Assembly (NCBI GenBank): GCA_903885415.1
Contig: CAISIP010000139.1
Span: 1 to 13,974, forward strand
DNA: 13,974 nt
Direction of reading: 5' to 3'
DNA from: an uncultured beta proteobacterium
GTDB lineage: Bacteria > Pseudomonadota > Gammaproteobacteria > Burkholderiales > Burkholderiaceae_C
Part shown: positions 7,168 to 13,974 of the stretch, piece by piece
Layout: each line of letters begins with the position of its first letter
Numbering within the stretch: the first letter of the stretch is position 1
The notes under the pieces: model-generated
The model's input: only the letters and a program-made list of their open reading frames with translations
The model's database searches: none
What the model was told of the DNA's origin: nothing
Made by a program: the position numbers and the translations under genes

Positions 7168-8226
7168 ATGCCTACGTCCCCACCGACACCGTCGGGCCTC
7201 CATCCTTTTGCATCTCTTACGCCCGATCGGGTGCTCGACGCGCTCGACGCGGCCGGACTGCGCGGCGACGGCCGGCTGACGGCGCTGTCCTCCTACGAAA
7301 ACCGGGTCTACCAGGTGCAACTCGAGGATGGCAGCGCGGTGGTCGCCAAGTTCTACCGGCCCGGGCGTTGGAGCCAGGCACAGATCCTAGAGGAGCACGC
7401 CTTCTCACACGAACTGATGGCGGCCGAGGTGCCGGTCATCGGGCCGCTGCTGCTCGCCGGCGCCACGCTGCACCACTTTGGCGGCTTTGCGTTTAGCGTG
7501 AGCCCGCGCCGCGGGGGGCGGGCGCCCGAACTCGACGACGCCGAGGTGCTGGAGTGGATAGGCCGCTTCCTTGCGCGCATCCACAGCGTCGGCGCGGCCC
7601 GGCCTTTCGCGAGCCGTCCGGCGCTGGACCTGCACAGTTTCGGCACCGAGTCGCGTGACTGGCTGCTTGCAAACGAGCGTGTTCCGCTCGATGTGCAGTC
7701 TGCCTGGGCAACGGTCGCGCAGCGGGCGCTCGAACTGGTCGCGCGCCATCCCTGCCTGGCATGCGCGACCGGAGCGCTCGAGCAGGGTGGGGTCGATTCC
7801 ATCCGCACGCTGCGGTTGCACGGCGACTGCCACCCCGGCAATATCCTGTGGACGCCGGTCGACTTGCCCGCCAGCGTAGGACCCGGACCACATTTTGTCG
7901 ACCTCGACGACGCGCGCACGGGCCCCGCGGTGCAGGATATGTGGATGCTGCTCAGCGGCGATCGCCAGCAGCGCCAGCGCCAACTCGGCGCGCTGGTCGA
8001 CGGCTACGAACAGTTCCGCGACTTCGACCGGCGCGAACTCGCGCTGATCGAGCCGCTGCGCACGCTGCGCCTGATCCACTACAGCGCCTGGCTGGCGCGG
8101 CGCTGGGACGACCCGATTTTCCCGATCAATTTCCCCTGGTTCGGCTCCAGCGACTACTGGCAGGGCCAGGTCCAGATGCTCGAGGAACAGATCGAGGCGA
8201 TGCAGGACGACCCGCTGGTGGTGTAG
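7168..8226 (+). CDS. srkA: Stress response serine/threonine kinase SrkA (RdoA/YihE)
   Basis: A 352-aa eukaryotic-like kinase of the APH/choline kinase fold, cytosolic; in E. coli SrkA phosphorylates proteins and protects against stress-induced death. Family blocks are LSSYENRVYQVQ, VVAKFYRP with nucleotide-binding Lys61, ILEEHAF, the catalytic loop LHGDCHPGNILW with Asp220 and Asn225, the Mg-binding segment VDLDDARTGPAVQD (Asp245), and the C-terminal EPLRTLRLIHYSAWLARRW and FPINFPWF. Between the catalytic loop and the Mg-binding Asp there are 19 residues, against about 10 in E. coli, so this turn carries a Pro/Gly-rich insertion. The ATG at 7168 has no Shine-Dalgarno but follows a -10-like box. 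It is divergent from the potassium channel and lies 57 bp upstream of an ABC ATPase on the same strand. The E. coli partner dsbA is not adjacent here. Confidence 0.96.
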   Translation: MPTSPPTPSGLHPFASLTPDRVLDALDAAGLRGDGRLTALSSYENRVYQVQLEDGSAVVAKFYRPGRWSQAQILEEHAFSHELMAAEVPVIGPLLLAGATLHHFGGFAFSVSPRRGGRAPELDDAEVLEWIGRFLARIHSVGAARPFASRPALDLHSFGTESRDWLLANERVPLDVQSAWATVAQRALELVARHPCLACATGALEQGGVDSIRTLRLHGDCHPGNILWTPVDLPASVGPGPHFVDLDDARTGPAVQDMWMLLSGDRQQRQRQLGALVDGYEQFRDFDRRELALIEPLRTLRLIHYSAWLARRWDDPIFPINFPWFGSSDYWQGQVQMLEEQIEAMQDDPLVV

Positions 8227-8231
8227 ATAGC

Positions 8232-8237
8232 TAGAAT
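8232..8237 (+). promoter_or_regulatory. TAGAAT -10-like box upstream of the ABC-peptidase genes
   Basis: TAGAAT matches the -10 consensus at 5/6 positions and sits in the 57-bp gap between srkA and the ABC ATPase, which would give a leader of about 40 bases. The -35 region would fall in the srkA 3' end and has no TTGACA-like hexamer. This would give the ABC pair its own transcript, but read-through from srkA is equally possible. Confidence 0.3.
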
Positions 8238-8283
8238 GCCGCTCGCCGACCGCTGTCGCCCCCTGTAGAAGGAAGAGTTCCCG

Positions 8284-9177
8284 ATGCTGCATCTGTCCCA
8301 TCTAAGCCATGTCTACGGCAATGGAACCAAGGCGCTGGACGACGCCAGTCTGGACATACCCAAGGGCATGTTTGGCTTGCTCGGCCCCAACGGGGCCGGC
8401 AAGTCGACGCTGATGCGCTGCATTGCGACCCTGCAGACGCCCGACGCGGGCAGCATTCGATTCGGCGATATCGACGTGCTGCGCGAACCCGAAAAGCTGC
8501 GCGCGACGCTGGGCTACTTGCCACAGGACTTCGGCGTCTACCCGCGCGTGTCGGCCTACGACCTGCTGGACCATCTGGCGGTCCTTAAGGGTATCGCGGA
8601 CCGGGGCGAGCGCCGCGACACGGTGGACAGCCTGCTGGTGCAGGTCAATCTGTGGGAGGTGCGCAAAAAGGCGGTGGCCGGCTTTTCGGGTGGCATGCGC
8701 CAGCGCTTCGGTGTCGCACAAGCGCTCATCGGCAATCCATCGCTGGTGATCATGGATGAGCCCACGGCGGGACTCGACCCGGAGGAGCGCAACCGCTTCA
8801 ACAACCTGCTGGCCAAGATCGGCGAGAGCGTGGTGGTGATCCTGTCTACCCACATAGTCGACGACGTTGCCGACCTCTGTCCGCGCATGGCCATCATCAG
8901 TGCCGGACGTATTGTGCAGACTGGCGTGCCACAAGACCTGGTGCGCGAACTGCAGGGGCGGGTCTGGCGCCGCGCCGTGGAAGCCTCCAGTCTGGCACGT
9001 TACCAGGCCGAGATGAACGTGATATCAAACCGACTGCGCGCCGGCCAGACCGTCATCCATGTTCTGGCCGATGAGGCGCCCGAAGCCGGATTCGAGGCGG
9101 TCGAGGGGGGTCTGGAAGACCTCTACTTTTCGACGCTGTCGCGCGCGCGCCCAACGACTTCCGGCGCCGCACGCTGA
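8284..9177 (+). CDS. ABC transporter ATP-binding protein paired with the permease-peptidase
   Basis: Cytosolic ATPase subunit, 297 aa, serving the adjacent membrane protein. Walker A GPNGAGKS is at 34-41, the Q-loop in LPQDFG (Gln81), a signature motif in the variant form FSGGM at 134-138, Walker B LVIMDE around 154-159 followed by PTAGLD, and the H-loop STH at 188-190. The signature starts with Phe in place of the more common Leu, as in many ABC-2 ATPases. A C-terminal region after about 215 has no motif I recognise. AAGGAAGAG at 8269-8277 gives a clear ribosome site for the ATG at 8284. Its stop is followed 12 bp later by the permease-peptidase gene, so the two are almost certainly co-expressed. 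It is much less like the NodI-type ATPase at 2344 than a recent duplicate would be, so the two systems appear independent. Confidence 0.95.
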   Translation: MLHLSHLSHVYGNGTKALDDASLDIPKGMFGLLGPNGAGKSTLMRCIATLQTPDAGSIRFGDIDVLREPEKLRATLGYLPQDFGVYPRVSAYDLLDHLAVLKGIADRGERRDTVDSLLVQVNLWEVRKKAVAGFSGGMRQRFGVAQALIGNPSLVIMDEPTAGLDPEERNRFNNLLAKIGESVVVILSTHIVDDVADLCPRMAIISAGRIVQTGVPQDLVRELQGRVWRRAVEASSLARYQAEMNVISNRLRAGQTVIHVLADEAPEAGFEAVEGGLEDLYFSTLSRARPTTSGAAR

Positions 9178-9189
9178 GGGATCGGCGCC

Positions 9190-12100
9190 ATGTTGAGGCA
9201 CATCGCCGCCTTCGAGCTGCGCTACCAAATCCGCTCGCCGCTGTTTGCGGTCAGCTTTGCCCTGTTCTTTTTGTTCGCATTCGGCGCCACGACGTCGGAT
9301 CAGCTCCAGATCGGCAGCAGGGGCAATGTGAACCTCAATTCGCCGTACGCGATCCTGCAGATGATCGGCATTCTGAGCGTCTTTGCGATCTTCATCGTCA
9401 CCGCTTTTGTCGCCAATGTGGTGTTGCGCGACGATGAAACCGGCTTCGCGCCGATCCTGCGGTCGACGCGCGTTGGCAAGTTCGACTACCTGTGCGGGCG
9501 TTTCGTTGGCGCTTTTGGCGTCGCTGCACTGGTCCTGTGCGCCGTGCCGCTCGCGATTTTGATCGGCTCCTTCATGCCCTGGCTGGATGCCGAAAAGCTC
9601 GGGCCGCTGGTGATCGGCCATTATTTTTACGCGATGCTGGTGTTCGGGCTGCCGACGCTGTTGGTGACGGGTGCCGGGTTCTTCGCCCTGGCGACGGTCA
9701 CGCGCTCCATGGTGTGGACCTATGTGGGCGTGATCGCGTTTCTGGTGCTATTCGTGGTCGCGCGCATTCTCCTGCGCGACCCCGCCTACGCAGAAGCCGC
9801 GGCGTTGCTCGACCCCTTCGGCATCGGCGCGCTGAACCGCAGTACCCGATACTGGACCGCGGCCGATCGCAACACGCTGCTGCCGCCGATCGAAGGGCTG
9901 CTGCTGTACAACCGCCTGATCTGGCTCGCGCTGGGTGCAGCGCTGCTGGCGCTGGCCTACCGGCTGTTCCGATTCGAAGCCCGCGTGCGTACGCCCGCCC
10001 CTGCGCCGGCGAAGCATGCGGCCGACGTGCCGCCGACCGTCCGGGCGCTCGCCGCGGCCAGCCATAACCGAGCTGCGCGCTGGCTGCAGTTGCGCGCGCT
10101 GACGCGCTTCGACATGGCGTTCGTCTTCAGGAGCCCGGCCTTCTTGGTTCTGCTGGGGCTGGGCATCTTCAACAGCTTTGGTGCGCTGTTCTCGGTGGTT
10201 GACGTGCGCGGTGAGCGTTACCTGCCGGTGACCCGTGCCGTGGTCGACGCGCTGAGCAGCAGTTTCAGCCTTATCCCCGCGATCATCGCGATTTTCTATG
10301 CTGGCGAGCTGGTGTGGCGCGATCGCGAGCGGCGCATGCACGAGATAGTCGACGCGAGCGCGGCGCCGAACTGGGCCTTCCTGTTGCCGAAGGTGCTGGC
10401 GATCACGCTCGTGCTGCTGGCCACCCTCGTCGCCGCCGCCGTCTTCGGCATGCTGTTCCAGCTCTACCATGGTTACACCCAGCTCGAGCCGGAGTCGATG
10501 CTGCTGTGGTTCGTGCTTCCCGGTTTAATCTCGGCGCTGTTGCTGGCCGTGTTGTCGGTCTTTGTCCAGGCGCTGGTGCCCTACAAGGCGGCTGGCTGGG
10601 CCGTCATGCTGGTGTATATCGCGGCCAGCACCACGCTGGACATGTTGGGATTCGAGCACAAGCTCTACAGCTATGCGGAAAGCGCTGCGGTGCCGCTGTC
10701 TGACATGAACGCGATGGGCCATTTCTGGATCGGCCGCGCTTGGCATCAGGCCTACTGGTTGGCCTTCGGTCTGATGCTGCTGGTATGCACACACCTGCTG
10801 TGGCGCCGTGGTGCCGAAACGCGCCTGCGTCCGCGCTTGGCGCGGGTGGGGGCGCGTCTGCGTGGGGCACCCGGGCTGCTGCTCGGCCTCGCGATGCTGG
10901 CCTGGATCGGAACCGGAAGCTGGATCTTCTACAACACCAATGTGCTGAACCCCTACGAGACCCAGACCGAGCGCGAACAGTTGCAGGCAGATTATGAGAA
11001 AACATTGTTGCCGTTTGAGAATCTGCCGCAGCCGACGGTGACGCACGTCGATCTGAAGGTGGAGCTCTTCCCGCGTCTGATTCGTGCCGACGCGCAGGGC
11101 AGCTACGCGCTGGAAAACCGCAGCGGCCAGCCGTTGGATAGGGTCGACGTCGAAGTGGACCGCAACCTGAAGCTGCTCAGACTGGAACTGGAAGGCGCGC
11201 AATTGGAGGAGCGGTACGACCGCTTTGGTCACCGCACGTTCAGGCTGCGCACTGCGATGCAACCCGGCGAGCGGCGTACGCTGCATTTTGCGACCCGGCT
11301 GGAGCAGCGCGGCTTCGTTAACGGGCGGCCACTGACGCGGATCGTCGGCAACGGGAGCTTCCTGAACAATTTTGAATTAGCGCCGCTGCTGGGTGTGGAC
11401 CGTCATGCGGTGTTGCAAGACCGCGCCAAGCGTCGCAAGTACGGCCTGCCCGGCGAAATGCGTCCCGCCAAACTCGAGGACGAAGGCGCCAGTGCGCACC
11501 ACTACCTGCGCCGCGACAGCGATTGGGTGACGGCCGATATTTCGCTCACCACCGACGCCGACCAGACGCCGCTGGCGCCCGGCTATACCGTGAGCGACAC
11601 CACCGCCGATGGCCGGCGCACGCTGATTACCCGTACCGAGGCACCGATCCACAACTTCTTTTCCCTGCAATCCGCGCGCTACGATATCCGCAGGGACCGC
11701 TGGCTGGGAAAGGACGGCCGGGCGGTCGAGCTCAGTGTCTATTTCCACCCGCAACATGGCGCCAATGTGCAGCGCATGCTTGACGCGATGAAGGCCTCGC
11801 TCGCGCTGTTCAGCGCGGAGTTTTCGTCCTACCAGTTTCGCCAAGCGAGGGTGCTGGAGTTCCCGGCCTACGCGGGTTTTGCGCAGTCCTTTGCCAACAC
11901 CATTCCCTATTCGGAGTCGCTGGGATTCATCCAGAATTTTCGCGACGAGGACCGCGATGAAAAGATCGATATGGTCACCTACATCACTGCGCACGAAATC
12001 GCGCACCAGTGGTGGGCGCACCAGGTGATTGGCGCCGACAAGCAGGGTATGAGGCTGCTGTCGGAGACCTTCGCGCAGTACGCAGCCTTGCTGGTGATGG

Positions 12101-12783
12101 AAAAGCTATACGGCCGCGAGCAGATCCGCAGGTTCTTGAAAAGCGAGCTCGACAGCTACCTGCGCAGGCGCGGCTCCGAGGCGGTGGAGGAGCTTCCCCT
12201 GAACCGGGTCGAGAACCAGCCCTACATCCACTACCAGAAGGGCGCGCTGGCAATGTACTGGCTCAAGGAGGTGGTTGGCGAGGGGCGCGTGAACCGTGCG
12301 TTGCAAAGGCTGATCGAGCGCTACGCCTTCAAGGCTGCGCCCTACCCCTCCAGCGAGGATTTCCTGAGCTTGTTGCGGGAAGAGGCCGGACCGCAGCATG
12401 CGCCATTGATCGCCGACCTCTTCGAGCGCATCACGCTGTACGACCTCAAGGCCACCGACGCTAAGGCGAGCAAGCGGCCCGACGGCCGATTCGACCTGCG
12501 CTTCACCGTCGAGGCGAAGAAACTCTATGCCGACGGAAGGGGCAAGGAGACCGAGAGCGCGCTCGACGAGGGCTTTGACATAGGCGTATTCACCGATGAG
12601 CCGGGCAAAAAAGGCTACAGCCGCGCGTCGGTGCTGCTGATGGAGCGCCGTGCCCTTCGGTCGGGCAAGCAGCGCATTACGCTGGTACTCGACCGGGCGC
12701 CGAAGTTCGTCGGCGTGGATCCCTACAACATGCGCATCGACCGCAACTCGGACGACAATCTCGTCAAGGTGGACATGGACTGA
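9190..12783 (+). CDS. ABC-2 permease fused to M1 family zinc metallopeptidase
   Basis: A 1197-aa fusion. Residues 1-540 contain two ABC-2-like halves of about six membrane segments each (near 16-34, 53-79, 105-128, 142-170, 174-194, 243-262; then 316-337, 358-375, 396-423, 437-463, 468-487, 520-538). A thirteenth segment at about 562-581 precedes an M1 aminopeptidase-like region (600-1197): an N-terminal beta domain, the zinc site HEIAH at 935-939, the third ligand Glu959 (LSETFAQY) and a catalytic-type Tyr1015 (HYQKGA). The GxMEN loop of true aminopeptidases is absent; FAQSFANTIPYSE (897-909) lies in its place. Arg-rich loops before segments 7 and 13 suggest a periplasmic peptidase. GAGGG at 9176-9180 is the ribosome site. 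Proteins of this architecture are already annotated in databases as ABC permease/M1 aminopeptidase; their substrate is, to my knowledge, not established. Peptide or signal export with processing, or membrane-protein turnover, are possibilities. Confidence 0.95.
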   Translation: MLRHIAAFELRYQIRSPLFAVSFALFFLFAFGATTSDQLQIGSRGNVNLNSPYAILQMIGILSVFAIFIVTAFVANVVLRDDETGFAPILRSTRVGKFDYLCGRFVGAFGVAALVLCAVPLAILIGSFMPWLDAEKLGPLVIGHYFYAMLVFGLPTLLVTGAGFFALATVTRSMVWTYVGVIAFLVLFVVARILLRDPAYAEAAALLDPFGIGALNRSTRYWTAADRNTLLPPIEGLLLYNRLIWLALGAALLALAYRLFRFEARVRTPAPAPAKHAADVPPTVRALAAASHNRAARWLQLRALTRFDMAFVFRSPAFLVLLGLGIFNSFGALFSVVDVRGERYLPVTRAVVDALSSSFSLIPAIIAIFYAGELVWRDRERRMHEIVDASAAPNWAFLLPKVLAITLVLLATLVAAAVFGMLFQLYHGYTQLEPESMLLWFVLPGLISALLLAVLSVFVQALVPYKAAGWAVMLVYIAASTTLDMLGFEHKLYSYAESAAVPLSDMNAMGHFWIGRAWHQAYWLAFGLMLLVCTHLLWRRGAETRLRPRLARVGARLRGAPGLLLGLAMLAWIGTGSWIFYNTNVLNPYETQTEREQLQADYEKTLLPFENLPQPTVTHVDLKVELFPRLIRADAQGSYALENRSGQPLDRVDVEVDRNLKLLRLELEGAQLEERYDRFGHRTFRLRTAMQPGERRTLHFATRLEQRGFVNGRPLTRIVGNGSFLNNFELAPLLGVDRHAVLQDRAKRRKYGLPGEMRPAKLEDEGASAHHYLRRDSDWVTADISLTTDADQTPLAPGYTVSDTTADGRRTLITRTEAPIHNFFSLQSARYDIRRDRWLGKDGRAVELSVYFHPQHGANVQRMLDAMKASLALFSAEFSSYQFRQARVLEFPAYAGFAQSFANTIPYSESLGFIQNFRDEDRDEKIDMVTYITAHEIAHQWWAHQVIGADKQGMRLLSETFAQYAALLVMEKLYGREQIRRFLKSELDSYLRRRGSEAVEELPLNRVENQPYIHYQKGALAMYWLKEVVGEGRVNRALQRLIERYAFKAAPYPSSEDFLSLLREEAGPQHAPLIADLFERITLYDLKATDAKASKRPDGRFDLRFTVEAKKLYADGRGKETESALDEGFDIGVFTDEPGKKGYSRASVLLMERRALRSGKQRITLVLDRAPKFVGVDPYNMRIDRNSDDNLVKVDMD

Positions 12784-12791
12784 TGGACTGG

Positions 12792-12819
12792 CCGATCCCC
12801 ATGGCTGCGGTGGGGTCGG
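12792..12819. terminator. Hairpin between convergent permease-peptidase and yeaD genes
   Basis: CCGATCCCCA (12792-12801) pairs with TGGGGTCGG (12811-12819) to give a nine-base-pair stem with one bulged T and a nine-base loop. It lies in the 66-bp gap between convergent stop codons, a natural place for a bidirectional terminator. Neither strand shows a T run after the stem, so classical intrinsic termination is doubtful; it may instead block 3' exonucleases or work with Rho. Confidence 0.4.
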
Positions 12820-12849
12820 TGGAGCCCGATGGCTTGGATCGTATGGTGT

Positions 12850-13707
12850 TCACAGCAGCGTGAGGGTCTGCGCGCCTGACCAGCGACCGCCGGGCGACAG
12901 CAGCACCGGCTTTTCGATGCAGCCGGCCTCGATACACAGCATGCGCCGGTAGCCCTCAGGCGGCATGTCGGTCAGCGCGGCGCATTTTGCCGCGCCCGGG
13001 TTCCAGACCACGGCGTCGGCAAAGCCCTGCTGATCGATCTGTATCTGGCGAAGATGCGCGCCGCGCTGTTCGCTAAGCCGCAGCGGTTGGTGCACGCCGT
13101 AATAGATGCGGTCCAAATCGCCTGCGGGCGACAGCACGGATTCCTGTTGCGTCTTGTCGGCACCGGCGACCGCATCGTGGTAGCGCAGTCCGCCTAGTCC
13201 GTGCACGGCAGCATCGGCGAGGTTGTCTAGGCGCAGATAGGTGTGCAGCGCACAGGCAAAAGAGAACGCCGCCTGCCCCGGGTTCAGACACGACAGCCCG
13301 AACTCCAGCGATCGCGCGCTGATGCGCACCCGCATTTCAAGCTCGAAGCGGTGCGGCCACATCGCGTGGCTATGGGCGTCGTCGCGCAGGCGCAGCACAG
13401 CCTGTGCCCCATCGGCCCCGGCTTCGGTCTGCACCAGTTCCCACACCATGTTGCGTGCAAAGCCGTGCCGCTGCAGCGGTCCCTGCCCGGAGAACTGCGG
13501 GAAGATGACCGGAACGCCGCCGCGGATGGGTGCGCCCGCAGCGTACGACGACAAAGGCGAAAGGTAGATCTGCTCCCCTTGCCCGGCGGGTACCCAGGAC
13601 AGGGCGTGGGCGCCATGCAGCAGGACGGTGGCACTCGAACCGTCGGAGGTGCGCAGTGCGAGCGCCTCGTGGCCGTTGAAGCGTGTGATGGCGACGGACT
13701 GGGTCAT
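12850..13707 (-). CDS. yeaD: D-hexose-6-phosphate mutarotase (YeaD-like, glucose-6-phosphate 1-epimerase)
   Basis: A 285-aa cytosolic aldose-1-epimerase-fold enzyme that interconverts alpha and beta anomers of glucose 6-phosphate and related hexose 6-phosphates. Family motifs are IRGGVPVIFPQF (61-72), RHGFAR (80-85) with His81, ALHTYL with His155, DLDRIYYG (197-204), VVWNPG (233-238) and CIEAG with Glu260. His155 and Glu260 correspond to the catalytic His and Glu described for the yeast homologue YMR099c. Length is usual for the family, and both ends are intact. The ATG at 13705-13707 is preceded by AGGATCC with a short spacing. It stands alone, convergent with the permease-peptidase gene, with an inverted repeat 21 bases upstream of its start. 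The symbol is used by homology; YeaD and galM-type mutarotases share the fold, but the motifs favour YeaD. Confidence 0.95.
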   Translation of the reverse strand: MTQSVAITRFNGHEALALRTSDGSSATVLLHGAHALSWVPAGQGEQIYLSPLSSYAAGAPIRGGVPVIFPQFSGQGPLQRHGFARNMVWELVQTEAGADGAQAVLRLRDDAHSHAMWPHRFELEMRVRISARSLEFGLSCLNPGQAAFSFACALHTYLRLDNLADAAVHGLGGLRYHDAVAGADKTQQESVLSPAGDLDRIYYGVHQPLRLSEQRGAHLRQIQIDQQGFADAVVWNPGAAKCAALTDMPPEGYRRMLCIEAGCIEKPVLLSPGGRWSGAQTLTLL

Positions 13708-13728
13708 GAGGATCCTGACTGGGCGTGA

Positions 13729-13750
13729 GCCTGCACTGCGGGCCGCAGGC
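13729..13750. repeat. Inverted repeat upstream of yeaD
   Basis: GCCTGC (13729-13734) and GCAGGC (13745-13750) form six-base arms around a ten-base centre, and an overlapping alternative dyad CTGCGG-G-CCGCAG occupies 13736-13748. It sits about 21 bases upstream of the yeaD start, where an operator or a 5' leader hairpin could be. Chance is possible in G+C-rich DNA. Confidence 0.3.
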
Positions 13751-13880
13751 TAGGGCGACGGCCCCATTTTGCGGGCATATTGGGCAACGGTGGCGGCCAT
13801 AATGCCCTTGCGATGGACTGGGTCAGTACCTGAGGCAGCCCGCCAAGCCGGCTTTTCATGCGAAGCTCGCAAGGCGTCAC

Positions 13881-13974
13881 TTGCTTTTGGACCTCATCAC
13901 ATTTTGTTGGTGTTACAATTACATCACCATTTGCAGTATCAAAATAAAAACCACGTGGAGGATTTGTTCTTGGG
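13881..13974 (+). promoter_or_regulatory. AT-rich leader of a gene starting at or beyond the right edge
   Basis: From about 13881 the sequence becomes clearly AT-rich compared with the rest of the window. TACAAT (13914-13919) is a 5/6 match to the -10 consensus and lies inside an imperfect dyad, GGTG (13909-13912) to CACC (13925-13928). A strong Shine-Dalgarno GGAGGA is at 13957-13962, and a TTG at 13970-13972 follows it after seven bases, so a plus-strand gene may start there with TTG or slightly beyond the window. No good -35 was found at normal spacing to TACAAT. The rest of the spacer from yeaD (13751-13880) holds no recognisable gene. Confidence 0.45.

Noticed and set aside
7405..8301. 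298-residue open frame antisense to srkA
   Set aside because: srkA is unmistakable on the other strand; the antisense translation shows no motif.
2344..9177. Possibility that the two ABC ATPases are a recent duplication
   Set aside because: They share only general ABC motifs; signature, Q-loop context, C-terminal region and partner permeases all differ.
1..13974. Search for tRNA, rRNA, CRISPR repeats, insertion-sequence ends and prophage genes
   Set aside because: Nothing recognisable was found by eye on either strand. Spacers between genes are all under 300 bases.

Overview
The window is G+C-rich bacterial chromosome, roughly two thirds G+C by eye, densely packed with ordinary genes. I see no rRNA, tRNA, CRISPR array, insertion sequence or phage gene. 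Protein resemblance recalled from memory (not searched), the base composition and the NodI/NodJ-type transporter genes suggest a beta-proteobacterium, probably Burkholderiales-like. The genus cannot be told from this sequence.

Layout from left to right: (1) an SDR-family oxidoreductase on the minus strand, running off the left edge, with substitutions at two of the usual catalytic positions; (2) a plus-strand operon of amn (AMP nucleosidase) and a NodI/NodJ-like ABC exporter, with start and stop codons overlapping at both junctions; (3) a minus-strand GMC-family flavin oxidoreductase; (4) a divergent plus-strand crotonase (enoyl-CoA hydratase/isomerase family); (5) a small minus-strand two-helix potassium channel with a C-terminal coiled coil; (6) a divergent plus-strand srkA-like kinase, followed by an ABC ATPase and a 1197-residue protein in which a duplicated ABC-2 permease is joined to an M1-type zinc metallopeptidase; (7) a minus-strand YeaD-like hexose-6-phosphate mutarotase; (8) an AT-rich leader at the right edge that seems to lead into a gene beyond the window.

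The most interesting element is the two-gene ATPase plus permease-peptidase unit (8284-12783). Thirteen predicted membrane segments and Arg-rich loops place the peptidase domain in the periplasm. Its zinc site is intact, but it has one extra residue before the third ligand and lacks the GxMEN exopeptidase loop. The fused architecture is known from genome annotation, but to my knowledge its substrate is not established.

A second theme is start-site structure. amn, the channel gene and srkA all have a -10-like hexamer ending 5-6 bases before their ATG and no usable Shine-Dalgarno sequence, which suggests leaderless mRNAs. The other genes have ordinary Shine-Dalgarno sites or are translationally coupled. 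The remaining genes look like housekeeping or general metabolic functions: purine salvage, acyl-CoA and alcohol oxidation, stress kinase, sugar-phosphate epimerisation.
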